Below are positions 31,307-41,013 of a DNA stretch of 64,000 nt, one piece after another. The DNA is from G963667675 sp963667675 (GTDB lineage Bacteria > Chloroflexota > Dehalococcoidia > Lucifugimonadales > UBA3495). The stretch is taken from NCBI GenBank assembly GCA_963667675.1, contig OY763929.1, forward strand, positions 1,364,001-1,428,000. The letters run 5' to 3'. The notes under the pieces are model-generated. The model saw nothing but the letters and a program-made list of their open reading frames with translations, did no database searches and was not told the origin of the DNA. Within the stretch, counting starts at the first letter, position 1. Each line of letters starts with the position of its first letter. Made by a program: the position numbers and the translations under genes.

Positions 31307-33814
31307 TCAACTCGCCTCGGCGCTTACCGCGTCCGTGAAGCGGGCTACGTTGTCGGCCAAGTGAGCGTGCTTCTTCTGCCTCAGTCGCGGGTCTTGCTCC
31401 ATGACCCTGGCCGCCTCCTCCCTGGCCGAGTCCAGCAGTGACCGGTCCGACAGTTGGGCCATCCGCAGGTTGGGCAGCCCGCTCTGCCGCGTGCCGAAGA
31501 AGTCTCCCGGCCCCCTCAATTCCAGGTCCACCTCGGCCAGGCGGAAACCGTCGTGGATTTCCTCCAGGGCAGCTAATCGCTCCTTGGCCACGTCCGACGG
31601 CGTGTCCGACATCAGGATGCAATAGCTCTTGTGCTCTCCCCGTCCTACCCTGCCCCTGAACTGGTGAAGCTGGGCCAGCCCGAACCTGTCCGAGCCCTCA
31701 ATCATCATCACCGTGGCGTTGGCCACGTCGATGCCCACTTCCACCACTGCCGTTGACACCAGGATGTCCAACTCCCCGTCCCGGAACCGGCGCATCACTT
31801 TGTCTTTGTCCTTGGCCGACATGCGGCCGTGGAGCAGCCCCAGTTTCAGGTCGGGAAAGACCTCCTCCGAAAGCTGCTCGTATTCTTCTGTCGCCGCCTT
31901 GGCCTCGATGACCTCCGATTCCCCAACCAGCGGGCAAATCACGAATGCTTGCCTGCCCTCGTGCACCTGCCTACGGATGAAGCCGTAGGCCGCTTCCCGG
32001 CGTTCCGGCGACACCCATCGGGTCGCCACCTTCTCTCGCCCGGCGGGAAGTTCGTCTATGGTCGACACATCCAAATCGCCGTACAGCGTCAAAGTCAGGG
32101 TGCGGGGGATGGGCGTGGCCGACATAATCAGCGTGTGGGGAGTTTCTAGTCCACGTTGTCGCAACGCCTCCCGCTGTAGCACGCCAAACCGGTGCTGCTC
32201 GTCGGCCACCGCCAACGCCAGCTTGGGCAGCGACACTCCTTCCTGTATCAACGCGTGGGTGCCTATCAACAGGTCCAGCGCACCGTTGGCGGCCATCTCG
32301 GTGAGTTCCCGCTTTCGAGACGCCCTGGTGCTGCCGGTCAGCAGGCCCACCGTCACCGGCCTGGCCAGCGAGTCGAGGTACACCGACAGCAGGTAGTCGG
32401 ACTGCACCGGCCGGGCCATGCCCCCCAGCAGGCGCGACACGGTCTGAAAGTGCTGCTCCGCCAGCACCTCAGTGGGCGCCATTACCGCCCCCTGGTATCC
32501 AGACGCCGCTGTTCTGAGCAAAGCGGCCAGGGCCACCACCGTCTTGCCGCTGCCCACCTCGCCCTGCAGCAACCGGTTCATGGGCGGCGTGCCCCTCTCC
32601 AAATCGCCGTCTATTTGCCCGATGCACCGCTTCTGCGCCCCTGTAAGCTGGAAAGGCAGCGACGACAGGAAGCCTTCCACGACCTCTGGTTGGCGCCCGA
32701 CGGCTATTCCCTGCTCCGACTTGCTCTGGCGGTTGCGGCGGCCCAGCACCGCCAGTTGGAGAGTGAAAAGCTCGTCGAAAGCCAGCCGCCGCCGCGCCGC
32801 TTCATACTGGCCCTGGTTCTCTGGATAGTGGGCTTGCTGGATGGCGTCAGCCAGCGGCATCAGTCCGGCCCGGGCCCGCAGGTCGTCCGGCAGCAACTCG
32901 TCCACTCCGCCCAGCCACTCTTGCAACGCCTGCCAGACGATTCGCCGCAGGTTGCGGTCGGTGATCCCTGCGGTCAACGGGTACACCGGCACCAGCCGGC
33001 CCACGTTAATCGGGGCCTGCCCTCGGCTCAGTATCTCGTACCTCGGCGACTTCAGCGCCAGTTGCCCCCTGTACACGTCCACCTTGCCGCTTACCGCTAT
33101 CCGGGTGTTGGGCTTGATGGTCTGTCCCAGGTACTGCTGCCCGAACCATATAACCCGTAGGTTGCCTGTCTCGTCGCTGAGGATCGCCTCGGTGTCCTTG
33201 CGCTTTCCTTGTCGACCGCCGGTGACAGTGCGCACTTCCCAGACGTCGGCCACCAGCGTGCGTTCCTCTCCGGGGGAAAGCTCCGATACCTTGGAGAAAT
33301 TGGAGTAGTCGATGTGCTTGCTGGGGAACAGGTACAGCAGGTCTCGGACGCTTTTCACGTCCAGCCGTTCCAGCTTTTCAGCGGTCTTGTCGTAGACGCC
33401 CCGTAGCTTGGTCACCGGCGAGTCCACGGTCAGCCCCGATGGAGGCTTGCGGCGGTTTTGGCCCTTGGCCGCCGTTTCGGCGCCCTTGGAGGCCGTCTTT
33501 GCCTGCTTGTGTGGGGTGGCGGCGGGCGGCGGCGTAGACGCGGCCGCCGGTGCGTCGTTGTTCAACACCGCTCGCCACAGGCCAGCCCATTGCCGGCGCT
33601 CATCGGGCGACATTTGGCTGTAAGGATGGCCGGTGAGACGCTGGGCCGAGTCTCCGGCGGCAACGAGAGAAGCCATCTCGGCGGCCCAGCGTTGCAGGAA
33701 CTTGTCCAGGCCGCCAACAACGGCCCGGTCGTCGAAGCCCCGGGACTCTTCCAATCGCAGGATGTTGCGCAGGGAGTCCCGCCAAGCCGGAGGGCCGCTG
33801 CCGGCAGGGGCCAT
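31307..33814 (-). CDS. recG: ATP-dependent DNA helicase RecG
   Basis: An 835-residue RecG: an N-terminal extension of about 150 residues, OB wedge domain (GVYDKTAEKLERLDVKSVRDLLYLFP), helicase motif I LLQGEVGSGKTVVALA, DEQHRFG box, MSATPIPRTLTLTLYGDLD, and VVEVGIDVANATVMMIEGSDRFGLAQLHQ. It rescues stalled replication forks. Longer than E. coli RecG (693) because of the N-terminal part, which is common in Chloroflexota. Its start shares one base with the DegV stop. Confidence 0.95.
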   Translation of the reverse strand: MAPAGSGPPAWRDSLRNILRLEESRGFDDRAVVGGLDKFLQRWAAEMASLVAAGDSAQRLTGHPYSQMSPDERRQWAGLWRAVLNNDAPAAASTPPPAATPHKQAKTASKGAETAAKGQNRRKPPSGLTVDSPVTKLRGVYDKTAEKLERLDVKSVRDLLYLFPSKHIDYSNFSKVSELSPGEERTLVADVWEVRTVTGGRQGKRKDTEAILSDETGNLRVIWFGQQYLGQTIKPNTRIAVSGKVDVYRGQLALKSPRYEILSRGQAPINVGRLVPVYPLTAGITDRNLRRIVWQALQEWLGGVDELLPDDLRARAGLMPLADAIQQAHYPENQGQYEAARRRLAFDELFTLQLAVLGRRNRQSKSEQGIAVGRQPEVVEGFLSSLPFQLTGAQKRCIGQIDGDLERGTPPMNRLLQGEVGSGKTVVALAALLRTAASGYQGAVMAPTEVLAEQHFQTVSRLLGGMARPVQSDYLLSVYLDSLARPVTVGLLTGSTRASRKRELTEMAANGALDLLIGTHALIQEGVSLPKLALAVADEQHRFGVLQREALRQRGLETPHTLIMSATPIPRTLTLTLYGDLDVSTIDELPAGREKVATRWVSPERREAAYGFIRRQVHEGRQAFVICPLVGESEVIEAKAATEEYEQLSEEVFPDLKLGLLHGRMSAKDKDKVMRRFRDGELDILVSTAVVEVGIDVANATVMMIEGSDRFGLAQLHQFRGRVGRGEHKSYCILMSDTPSDVAKERLAALEEIHDGFRLAEVDLELRGPGDFFGTRQSGLPNLRMAQLSDRSLLDSAREEAARVMEQDPRLRQKKHAHLADNVARFTDAVSAEAS

Positions 33815-34677
33815 CAGGAGTTGGGCATATCGCCGGCGCGGGCCAGCGCCACGCCCAGACCTCCGGGGCCTATGTGGGTGCCCAGCGCGGGGCCAAACCG
33901 GGCGACTACTATTTCTCCAGATGGCAGTAAGGAGGACAGCCTGTCCTTCAGGGCCTCGGCGTCCTGGGGCTTGGTGCTGTATATCACCGCCAGTTCCTCG
34001 ACGGGGGCCAACTGTTGGGCCAGTTCCACCAAGCGGGCCAGTCCTCTATCCCAGCGTCTGGCCCGCTCTACGGGGTGCACCAGACCGTCCTGGATAGTCA
34101 AAATAGGTTTGACGTTGAGGACAGAGCCAAGAAAGGCCTGGGCCTTGCCGATGCGGCCTCCCTTTTGCAGGTAGGTCAGTGTGTCCAGCAGGAAAAACGT
34201 TTGGTACCGGGGCAGCCCTTGCCGCACTTGCTCGGCCACCTGCGCGTGCGATTCAGTGCCTTCCGCCGCCCGCCGAGCCGCCGCCAGCGTCATCAACCCC
34301 ACCGGAATTGACGCCAGCTGGGAATCGACTATTTCGATGCGGCCGGCGGCCTCCTCTCCCAGCGCCGCACGCGCCTGTTCCGCCGAGTTCACCGTGCCGC
34401 TGAGCTTGCCAGATACGTGGATGGACACCACGCTGTGCCCCTGGTCCAGCAGTTCCTGGTACGTTGCCGTGAAGTCGGCCACTGACGGCTGGGCCGTGGT
34501 GGGCAGCGGCCCGCCGGCCTCCAGCTTGCGGAAGAACTCGTCCGCGGTGATGTCCACGCCGCCCCGATGGGGCTTGTCGTCGATTATTATGTAGGCGGGG
34601 ATTACGGTGATATTCCACTGCTGGGCCAAATCCGGGGGAAGGTCGGATGAACTGTCCGTTACTATTCTTACTGCCAT
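33814..34677 (-). CDS. DegV family fatty-acid-binding protein (FakB-like)
   Basis: A 287-residue DegV protein: VTDSSSDLPPDLAQQWNITVIP at the N-terminus and the lipid-pocket segments TTAQPSVADF, IHVSGKLSGTVNSAEQA and FFLLDTLTYLQKGGRIG. In Firmicutes these proteins present fatty acids to FakA for phosphorylation. The FakA-like kinase gene is directly upstream (3 bases), consistent with that pathway. Confidence 0.92.
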   Translation of the reverse strand: MAVRIVTDSSSDLPPDLAQQWNITVIPAYIIIDDKPHRGGVDITADEFFRKLEAGGPLPTTAQPSVADFTATYQELLDQGHSVVSIHVSGKLSGTVNSAEQARAALGEEAAGRIEIVDSQLASIPVGLMTLAAARRAAEGTESHAQVAEQVRQGLPRYQTFFLLDTLTYLQKGGRIGKAQAFLGSVLNVKPILTIQDGLVHPVERARRWDRGLARLVELAQQLAPVEELAVIYSTKPQDAEALKDRLSSLLPSGEIVVARFGPALGTHIGPGGLGVALARAGDMPNS

Positions 34678-34680
34678 GGT

Positions 34681-36336
34681 CTACTCCACCGATGCCAGGT
34701 AGTGATAATGGGGCTGCCCGCCGTACACCAGTTCCACGTGCAGCCCCGGAATCCGGGTTTCAAGGCGCCGGCAAAGCTCCTCCGCTTCCGCTTCTGAAGC
34801 GTCTTCTCCCCGGTACAGCGTCACAATCTGGTCTGCAGATTGCAGCACGCCGTCCAAGGCGGCCTTCAGGGCTTCTTCCGGCGACTTTGCGGCAGATGCC
34901 AGGTCTCCTTCCAGCAATGCGATAAACTGCCCGGCTTCCACCTTGGTCCCTTTGATGCTCGTGGAACGGACTGCCTGGGTTACCTCCAGGGTCGAAACCC
35001 CGTGCAGGGCGTCGTTCATTGATTCCAGGTTACGCTCCAAGGGCTCTTCTGGGTTGAACGCCAGCAGCGCTGATACTCCTTGGGGCACCGTGCGCGCGGG
35101 CACCACTTTGACGCGGGCATCCGCTCCGGCCGACTGCATGGCGGTTGCTTCCACGTTGGGGTTATTGGGCAGGACGATAATCTCTGCGGCGCCGGTGGCC
35201 TGGGCCGCTTCCAGGAACTGGCCTACGCTGGGATTCATGCTCTGCCCGCCGTTGATTACGGTCGAACACCCGGCGTCCTTGAATAGCTGAGACAGGCCCT
35301 GCCCTTGCGCCACGGCCACCACTGCCAGGCCCGCAGGCGTCGCTTGGTCTTCCCGCCCCTTCCGCACAAACTCCCGGTTCTGACGGGCCATGTTCTCGAT
35401 TTTGATTTCGTGCAGGTCCCCCAGCGAGGTCCCGTAGCTCAGCGCCGGCCCCGGGTCCTCGGAATGCAGATGCACCCTGGCCAGGCGGGCGTCTCCCACC
35501 ACCACCGCCGAGTCCGACCACTCAGTACCGAAATGCTGACGGATGTTTTCAAGCTCCAGCCCTTGGCCCTCGATGAGGAACTGGATGCAATAGCCCCACT
35601 GCTCGTCCAGCGTGGCGTCCAGGAAGTCCGCGTCGACGCTGCCTGCGGTACTGCGCCCGCCGGTGCTGACCGGCTCGGTGCAGGCGGCGGCCACTGCATC
35701 GTCCAACACGGCCTGTTCGCTGCCCGTAAGATGACATAACGCGCCGCCGATGATCACCGCCACGCCCATCCCTCCGGCGTCAACCACCCCGGCCTCTTGC
35801 AGTATGCGCATCTGCGACGGCGTCCGGTACACGGCATCCACCGCCGACCGGAAGGCCTGGCCCCAGATGATCCTCGGCTCGGCGGTATCTTCCCCTTCCA
35901 ACAACTCCTGGACCGACAACGACGTGGAGCGCAGCACGGTGAGCATGGTGCCCTCCACCGGCTGTGCCACAGAGCCGTAGGCCGCATCCGCCGCCAGGCT
36001 CAACCCCCGGGCCAGGTCGCGGCCGCTGCACGTTTCCGCTTCCTGCAGCGCGTCGGCCAAGCCGCGGAACAACTGGGACAGGATTACGCCGCTGTTGCCG
36101 CGGGCTCCCCAGAACGCCCCCTCGGCCAACCCCGACGACACCTCCGCCGCGCTGGCCTCGCCGTCCCCCGGGCATTTCTCCAGGGCCGAGCGTATGGTCA
36201 GCAACATGTTGGTTCCCGTGTCGCCGTCGGGCACTGGGAACACGTTCAGCGCGTTTATGGCGTCCCGGTACCGCTCCAGGCTTGCGGTCGCCGCAGCGAA
36301 CGCTTGCCTCAGGTCGCCGCCGCTCAAATCGCTCAT
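34681..36336 (-). CDS. fakA: DAK2-domain fatty acid kinase FakA-like protein
   Basis: A 551-residue protein: the N-terminal DhaL-like kinase domain carries NVFPVPDGDTGTNMLLTI and FWGARGNSGVILSQ, then a middle domain and a C-terminal DegV-like half (GGQSMNPSVGQFLEAA, IIVLPNNPNV). FakA uses ATP to phosphorylate FakB-bound fatty acids for phospholipid synthesis. Genes 34681-33814-31307 form a leftward fakA-degV-recG block with 1-3 base junctions. Confidence 0.9.
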   Translation of the reverse strand: MSDLSGGDLRQAFAAATASLERYRDAINALNVFPVPDGDTGTNMLLTIRSALEKCPGDGEASAAEVSSGLAEGAFWGARGNSGVILSQLFRGLADALQEAETCSGRDLARGLSLAADAAYGSVAQPVEGTMLTVLRSTSLSVQELLEGEDTAEPRIIWGQAFRSAVDAVYRTPSQMRILQEAGVVDAGGMGVAVIIGGALCHLTGSEQAVLDDAVAAACTEPVSTGGRSTAGSVDADFLDATLDEQWGYCIQFLIEGQGLELENIRQHFGTEWSDSAVVVGDARLARVHLHSEDPGPALSYGTSLGDLHEIKIENMARQNREFVRKGREDQATPAGLAVVAVAQGQGLSQLFKDAGCSTVINGGQSMNPSVGQFLEAAQATGAAEIIVLPNNPNVEATAMQSAGADARVKVVPARTVPQGVSALLAFNPEEPLERNLESMNDALHGVSTLEVTQAVRSTSIKGTKVEAGQFIALLEGDLASAAKSPEEALKAALDGVLQSADQIVTLYRGEDASEAEAEELCRRLETRIPGLHVELVYGGQPHYHYLASVE

Positions 36337-36441
36337 CGATGGCCCTGTACCTACTTACCTAAGACGCCGCTTCTGGACTTATTATATCCCACAGTCACTG
36401 CAACGGCCCCTCGGAATGCCCCTTCAACCGGCCCGTTTACC

Positions 36442-36470
36442 TTGACACTTTCGACACCCTAGCTTACCAT
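36442..36470 (+). promoter_or_regulatory. Promoter TTGACA-N17-TACCAT of rplU operon
   Basis: TTGACA (36442-36447) and TACCAT (36465-36470), 17 bases apart, with the rplU ATG at 36488, so the 5' leader is only about 11 bases. Confidence 0.6.
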
Positions 36471-36487
36471 GATTTGCGGAGTCGAAC

Positions 36488-36874
36488 ATGGACTACGCTG
36501 TTTTCAAGACGGGCGGCAAGCAGTACCGGGTCAAGCCCGGCGACACCTTGGACGTTGAAAAACTCCCGGTGGGCGTCGCCGCGGTTGCCGAATTCGGCGA
36601 GGTCTTGGCGATTTCCGACGACGGCGACGTCACGTTCGGCTCTCCCTACGTGCCCGGCGCCAAGGTCCTGGCCCAGGTGCAGGCCCATTACACCGACAAG
36701 AAGGTAATGGTCTTCAAGTACAAGGCCAAGACCAGGTACCGGCGCAAGAGGGGTCACCGGCAGGACTACACCCGTCTCCTGATTCAAGACATCAAGGTGG
36801 ACAAGCCCGCGGCCCGCACCCGCAAGCCCAGGGCCCGGCGAAGCACCGCAAAGGCAAAGAGCGATGGCGCATAA
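36488..36874 (+). CDS. rplU: 50S ribosomal protein L21 with basic tail
   Basis: A 128-residue L21: MDYAVFKTGGKQYRVKPGDT and the conserved VFKYKAKTRYRRKRGHRQ. The last 25 residues are Lys/Arg/Ala-rich and extend past the usual end. Its 3' end overlaps rpmA by 11 bases. Confidence 0.95.
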   Translation: MDYAVFKTGGKQYRVKPGDTLDVEKLPVGVAAVAEFGEVLAISDDGDVTFGSPYVPGAKVLAQVQAHYTDKKVMVFKYKAKTRYRRKRGHRQDYTRLLIQDIKVDKPAARTRKPRARRSTAKAKSDGA

Positions 36875-37121
36875 GAAAGCAGGCGGAAGCTCCCACAACG
36901 GTCGCGACAGCAACGCCAAGCGTTTGGGAGTCAAGCGCTACGGCGGCGAGTTGGTGTCCAGCGGGTCCATCCTGGTCCGGCAGCGTGGCACCCGAATCCA
37001 CCCAGGCGCCAACGTCGGCTTGGGCAGGGACCACACCATCTTCTCCAAGGTTGACGGCAAGGTGCAGTTCGAGTGGCACGCCAAGGGAAGGCGACGCGTT
37101 AGCGTATATCCGCTGGACTAG
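36864..37121 (+). CDS. rpmA: 50S ribosomal protein L27
   Basis: An 85-residue L27: MAHKKAGGSSHNGRDSNAKR and VRQRGTRIHPGANVGLGRDH. It sits at the peptidyl-transferase centre. The N-terminus starts directly with the mature-type MAHKKAGGS, without the cleavable extension known in Firmicutes. Confidence 0.96.
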   Translation: MAHKKAGGSSHNGRDSNAKRLGVKRYGGELVSSGSILVRQRGTRIHPGANVGLGRDHTIFSKVDGKVQFEWHAKGRRRVSVYPLD

Positions 37122-37172
37122 CGGTTCGCCGCCGCGGACTCCTTGCAACAACAGTTTCAAACAGAGACGAAT

Positions 37173-37373
37173 ATGAAGGCCGAGATTCACCCCCAGTTCT
37201 ACAAAGCTACCGTCACCTGCTCCTGCGGCAACGTCTTCGAGACGGGGGCCACCAAGCCCACCCTCAGAGTTGAGGTTTGCAGCAAGTGCCACCCCTTCTA
37301 CACCGGCGAGCAGCGGGTCGTGGACACCCAGGGCCGCATCGAGCGGATGCGCCGCCGCTACAACCTGCAATGA
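37173..37373 (+). CDS. rpmE: 50S ribosomal protein L31, zinc-binding type
   Basis: A 66-residue L31 of the C+ type, with CSCG and CSKC as the two cysteine pairs of the zinc ribbon. The frame is open from 37143, but the ATG at 37173 gives the family beginning MKAEIHPQFYKA. Third gene of the rplU-rpmA-rpmE run. Confidence 0.95.
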   Translation: MKAEIHPQFYKATVTCSCGNVFETGATKPTLRVEVCSKCHPFYTGEQRVVDTQGRIERMRRRYNLQ

Positions 37374-37528
37374 CCCGCACCCCCGCCGCCGCGGGCTGAC
37401 TGCCTCACTCCCCTTGCTGCTCCAATCGCCCAAGTCGTATATCATTGCCGGGGGCGATCGTCGTTCTTTCTGTCTGGTTCCTGCGCCCGGACTTTCTGTG
37501 GTTTCCGGCTTGACTCGAGGAAGGGACC

Positions 37529-38521
37529 GTGCCTGAAGAGCCGCGGTTCGCCTACGGCGGACAAGCGGTCATCGAAGGCGTCCTGATTCGCGGCCGCAGC
37601 CACTTCAGCCTGGCCGTCCGCCGTGCCGACGGGGGAATAGAGCGCCGCTGGGGCCGGCTTAACTCCTTCGCCACCGGCCCTGCCCGCCGCCTTCCCTTCA
37701 TCAGGGGAGTTATCGTCCTAGCCGAAACGCTTGTCCTGGGAATCAAGGCGCTGCACACCTCGGCCAACCTCGCGGCCCAACAGCCTGAGCAGGACTCCAA
37801 GTCCGAAATTCCTAACTGGGCCCTCGTGCTGACTCTGGCAGCGTCCCTGGCGATAGGCGTCGGCATCTTCCTCGGGTTGCCCCTGTTGATCGTCAGGGTT
37901 ATGGACCCCGTGGTCCCGTCCCACCTGGTAAGCGAGCTAATCGAACGCGCCCTCAACCTGATCATCCTAATCGCCTACGTCTGGGCCATCAGCTTCTTCC
38001 CGGACATCAAGCGCGTCTTTGCCTATCACGGGGCCGAGCACATGGCCGTCCACGCCCACGAGGCCAGCCTGCCGCTCAACGTGGAAAATGTGCGAAAGTT
38101 CGGTACCCCCCATCCCAGGTGCGGAACCGCCTTCCTGCTAACCGTGGTCCTGGTCTCGGTGGTTGTGTTCTTGTTGTTTGCCCTGGTGGAACAGTCTTGG
38201 TGGTGGCGCGCCGCCTCGCGGATATTGCTGCTGCCCGTCATCGCCGCCATCAGCTACGAGATAATCCGTTTCAGCGGCACGCGCCAGCACCTGCTGGTAG
38301 GACAGCTTCTGGCCCTGCCCGGCTTGTGGCTGCAGCGGCTGACCACCAAGGAGCCCGACGACGGCCAGATAGAAGTGGCCATCTGCGCCGTAGAGGGCGC
38401 CCTGGCCGCTGACGACGGCCGCGAATACACGCCCAATTTTGGCGCGGCCGCGGCCGAGGTTACTGATGAAGCCGGCAGCGACGCGCACTCTGATCGGGAG
38501 GCCGGCCCAGCGGAAAGCTAG
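37529..38521 (+). CDS. DUF1385 membrane protein
   Basis: A 330-residue protein with the DUF1385 signature YGGQAVIEGVLIRGRSHFSLAVR, RGVIVLAETL, FAYHGAEHMAVHAHE and HPRCGTAFLLTV, and four or five membrane helices. Function unknown, although it is a frequent neighbour of rpmE and prfA. Here prfA does not follow. The C-terminal 45 residues are polar and acidic. GTG start at 37529. Confidence 0.9.
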   Translation: MPEEPRFAYGGQAVIEGVLIRGRSHFSLAVRRADGGIERRWGRLNSFATGPARRLPFIRGVIVLAETLVLGIKALHTSANLAAQQPEQDSKSEIPNWALVLTLAASLAIGVGIFLGLPLLIVRVMDPVVPSHLVSELIERALNLIILIAYVWAISFFPDIKRVFAYHGAEHMAVHAHEASLPLNVENVRKFGTPHPRCGTAFLLTVVLVSVVVFLLFALVEQSWWWRAASRILLLPVIAAISYEIIRFSGTRQHLLVGQLLALPGLWLQRLTTKEPDDGQIEVAICAVEGALAADDGREYTPNFGAAAAEVTDEAGSDAHSDREAGPAES

Positions 38522-38650
38522 CAATCGTTTGCCAGGCTGGCGGGCCCATCTGCTCCCAAGTCCAACGCCGCAAATCCCGCACTCCCGACTCCGTGTTGCC
38601 TCATCTCATACCCCAATGCCGTATTGATTATCTTTCTGTGTTTATTATAT

Positions 38651-38665
38651 TATTACCAAGTAATA
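38651..38665. promoter_or_regulatory. Operator-like inverted repeat upstream of second VapBC
   Basis: TATTAC-CAA-GTAATA has perfect 6-bp arms and lies 22 bases before the antitoxin ATG in an AT-rich patch that also looks like a promoter. Confidence 0.5.
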
Positions 38666-38687
38666 TCACATCGTAAGGGAATGTACT

Positions 38688-38990
38688 ATGGAACCCAAGA
38701 GAAAGAGACTCACTTTGGACCTAGACCCCACTTTTCAGCGGCGGCTAAAAGCTATAGCCGCGCTCAAAGGCGTCAGCATGCGCTGGTACTGCCAAGCCGC
38801 CATCGACCGGGAGTTGACGAGAGACGAAGCCAACGGAATGGCCGGACTCTTGTCTGACACGCCTGACCATGAGTTATTCGCACAACTCCGGCAGGAGATA
38901 TTCGGAGGCAAACCCCTTCCTGGCAGTTCCGTCGATCTAATCCGTGAGGCCCGCGCAATTAGGGATGCCGAAACGGGGGATAGACCGTGA
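38688..38990 (+). CDS. Antitoxin of second VapBC-like module (RHH type)
   Basis: A 100-residue protein with an N-terminal ribbon-helix-helix-like part (KRLTLDLDPTFQRRLKAIAALKGVSM) and a polar C-terminal half. It overlaps the PIN-domain gene by four bases (GTGA). Confidence 0.82.
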   Translation: MEPKRKRLTLDLDPTFQRRLKAIAALKGVSMRWYCQAAIDRELTRDEANGMAGLLSDTPDHELFAQLRQEIFGGKPLPGSSVDLIREARAIRDAETGDRP

Positions 38991-39436
38991 CCGGCTCAGT
39001 CGTCGTCGATGCAAGCCTGGCGGTCAAGTGGCTGGTTGAGGAAGAGTACTCCGACAAGGCCCACGCCACCCTTCAGTCCTGGGTTGACCAGGATATAACG
39101 CGCATAGCGCCGTACCTCATGCCCGTCGAGGTGGCCAACGCCCTCCACCGGCGTATGTTGCGCAGGGAATTGAGCGTCGGTGACACCACCCGCATGATCG
39201 CGCGGCTACTTGAGTCTAGCCTGGAACTCCATCAACCGGCTGGCCTGCACGCCAGGGCCCTGCAGCTTGCAAGTGAACTCAATCAGAACGCTGTTTACGA
39301 CGCCCACTACCTGGCTCTGGCGGACATCGTCGGCTGCGAACTGTGGACCGCCGACGAAAGGCTGTACCGTGTGGCTAGGCCAAACCTTGACAACGTGCGT
39401 TGGATAGGAGAGTTGGACGGGCCTGAGCCCTCGTGA
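38987..39436 (+). CDS. vapC: PIN-domain toxin of second VapBC-like module
   Basis: A 149-residue PIN domain: VVDASLAVKWLVEEEYSDKA, PVEVANALHRR, NAVYDAHYLALADI and LWTADERLYRVA, with all the acidic positions present. It is clearly related to the toxin at 29606 (same VDASxAVKW start) but differs along its length, so the two modules are paralogues rather than a recent duplication. Confidence 0.9.
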   Translation: MTGSVVVDASLAVKWLVEEEYSDKAHATLQSWVDQDITRIAPYLMPVEVANALHRRMLRRELSVGDTTRMIARLLESSLELHQPAGLHARALQLASELNQNAVYDAHYLALADIVGCELWTADERLYRVARPNLDNVRWIGELDGPEPS

Positions 39437-39489
39437 CGACCTGAACCCATCTGGCTATACTGGACGCATCCCGCGGCAGGAGACACCGC

Positions 39490-41013
39490 ATGACCGATAC
39501 TCCCCATCCCGGCACGCTGCTCGACCTCTTGGAAGCGGGCGCGCCCTCCCACCCGGCCATAGTGGCCCACGGCGGGCCCGTCCTGACCTACGACTCCCTG
39601 CGGCAACAGGTGCAGACCCTGGCGCAGCAACTCCGGGCCATGGGCATCGACCGCGGCGACCGGGTAGCCATCGTCCTGCCCAACGGCGTTGAGGCCATCG
39701 TTACATTCCTGGCCGTCTCAATGGCAGGCACCGCGGCTCCCCTGAATCCTGCCTACAAAGCCGCCGAGTTCCAGTTCTACATGGACGACACCGACGCCAA
39801 GGCGTTAATCACCGCTGATGCCGGAGGCGAAGAAGCCCGCAGCGCCGCGCCGTCGTCGATCATCGACATCCGGGCATCCCTCGGCCAAGACGGGCGCGTG
39901 AGCCTGACCGGGCCTGGACTCGACAAACACGTGGAAAGCGACTCGGCCCCACCGGCCCCCGACGACGTCGCCCTGGTGCTGCACACCAGCGGCACCACCA
40001 GCCGCCCCAAGCGCGTGCCCCTGTCCCACCGGAACCTCACCGCGTCGGTGGAGAACATTGTCCAGACCTATGACTTGTCCCCCGGAGACATATCCCTCTG
40101 TGTAATGCCGCTGTTCCACGTCCACGGGCTGGTGGCGTCGACCCTCGCCACCCTCGGTTCTGGAGGCACCGTGGTCGTCCCGCCAGGCTTCAACCCCCTG
40201 CGGTTCTGGCCCGTGGTAGACGAACACCAGGCCACCTGGTTCTCCGCCGTCCCCTCTATGTTCCAGGCCCTGCTTTCCAGGGCCCGCGGCGGCTCCCCAA
40301 GCAATATCGACAGCCTGCGCTTCATCCGCTCCTGCAGTGCAGCCCTCTCCCCGGCCGTCATGGAGCAGATGGAATTGGCATTCGGCGTGCCGGTCATAGA
40401 AGCCTACGGCATGACCGAAGCCGCGCACCAGATGGCGTCCAATCCTCTGCCCCCCGGTAGCCGCGAACCCGGCTCGGTGGGACGGGGCACCGGTGTGAAA
40501 ATCGGCATCATGGACGAGGCCGGCGAACTCCTGGATACCGGCGCCGTCGGCGAGGTAGTGATAAGCGGCCCCAACGTCATCCGCGGCTACGAGTCCAACC
40601 CCGAGGCCAACGCCTCGTCTTTTGTCGGCGACTGGTTCAGGACCGGCGACCAGGGCGTGCTAGACGCCCACGGGGTGCTAACTCTCAAGGACCGCATCAA
40701 GGAACTCATCAACCGCAGCGGCGAGAAGGTCTCCCCCGCCGAGATTGACGAAGCGCTCCTGTCCCACCCCGCCGTCGAGGAAGCCGTGGCCTTCGGCGTC
40801 TCCCACCCAACCCACGGCGAGGAGCCCGCCGCCGCAGTTGTTCTTGGCGCGGAAGTGACTGAGCGAGACCTGGTAGCCCACTGCCGGCAGAGCCTTGCCC
40901 CGTTCAAGGTCCCCCGCAAGATACACATCGTCGACTCCATACCCCGGACCGCTACCGGCAAGGTCCAGCGCCGGGTCGTCGCCCAGGCCGTCACCGGAGG
41001 GCCCCCGGCGTGA
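39490..41013 (+). CDS. AMP-dependent acyl-CoA synthetase/ligase
   Basis: A 507-residue ANL-superfamily enzyme. The phosphate-binding loop is LVLHTSGTTSRPKRVPLSH; further motifs are EAYGMTEAAHQMASNP, WFRTGDQGVLDAHG, KELINRSGEKVSPAEID, and the C-terminal catalytic Lys in PRTATGKVQRR. It activates a carboxylate as acyl-AMP, usually for CoA. The nearest relatives are oxalyl-CoA or medium-chain ligases by general look; the substrate is not resolved. The stop overlaps the next gene. Confidence 0.9.
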   Translation: MTDTPHPGTLLDLLEAGAPSHPAIVAHGGPVLTYDSLRQQVQTLAQQLRAMGIDRGDRVAIVLPNGVEAIVTFLAVSMAGTAAPLNPAYKAAEFQFYMDDTDAKALITADAGGEEARSAAPSSIIDIRASLGQDGRVSLTGPGLDKHVESDSAPPAPDDVALVLHTSGTTSRPKRVPLSHRNLTASVENIVQTYDLSPGDISLCVMPLFHVHGLVASTLATLGSGGTVVVPPGFNPLRFWPVVDEHQATWFSAVPSMFQALLSRARGGSPSNIDSLRFIRSCSAALSPAVMEQMELAFGVPVIEAYGMTEAAHQMASNPLPPGSREPGSVGRGTGVKIGIMDEAGELLDTGAVGEVVISGPNVIRGYESNPEANASSFVGDWFRTGDQGVLDAHGVLTLKDRIKELINRSGEKVSPAEIDEALLSHPAVEEAVAFGVSHPTHGEEPAAAVVLGAEVTERDLVAHCRQSLAPFKVPRKIHIVDSIPRTATGKVQRRVVAQAVTGGPPA

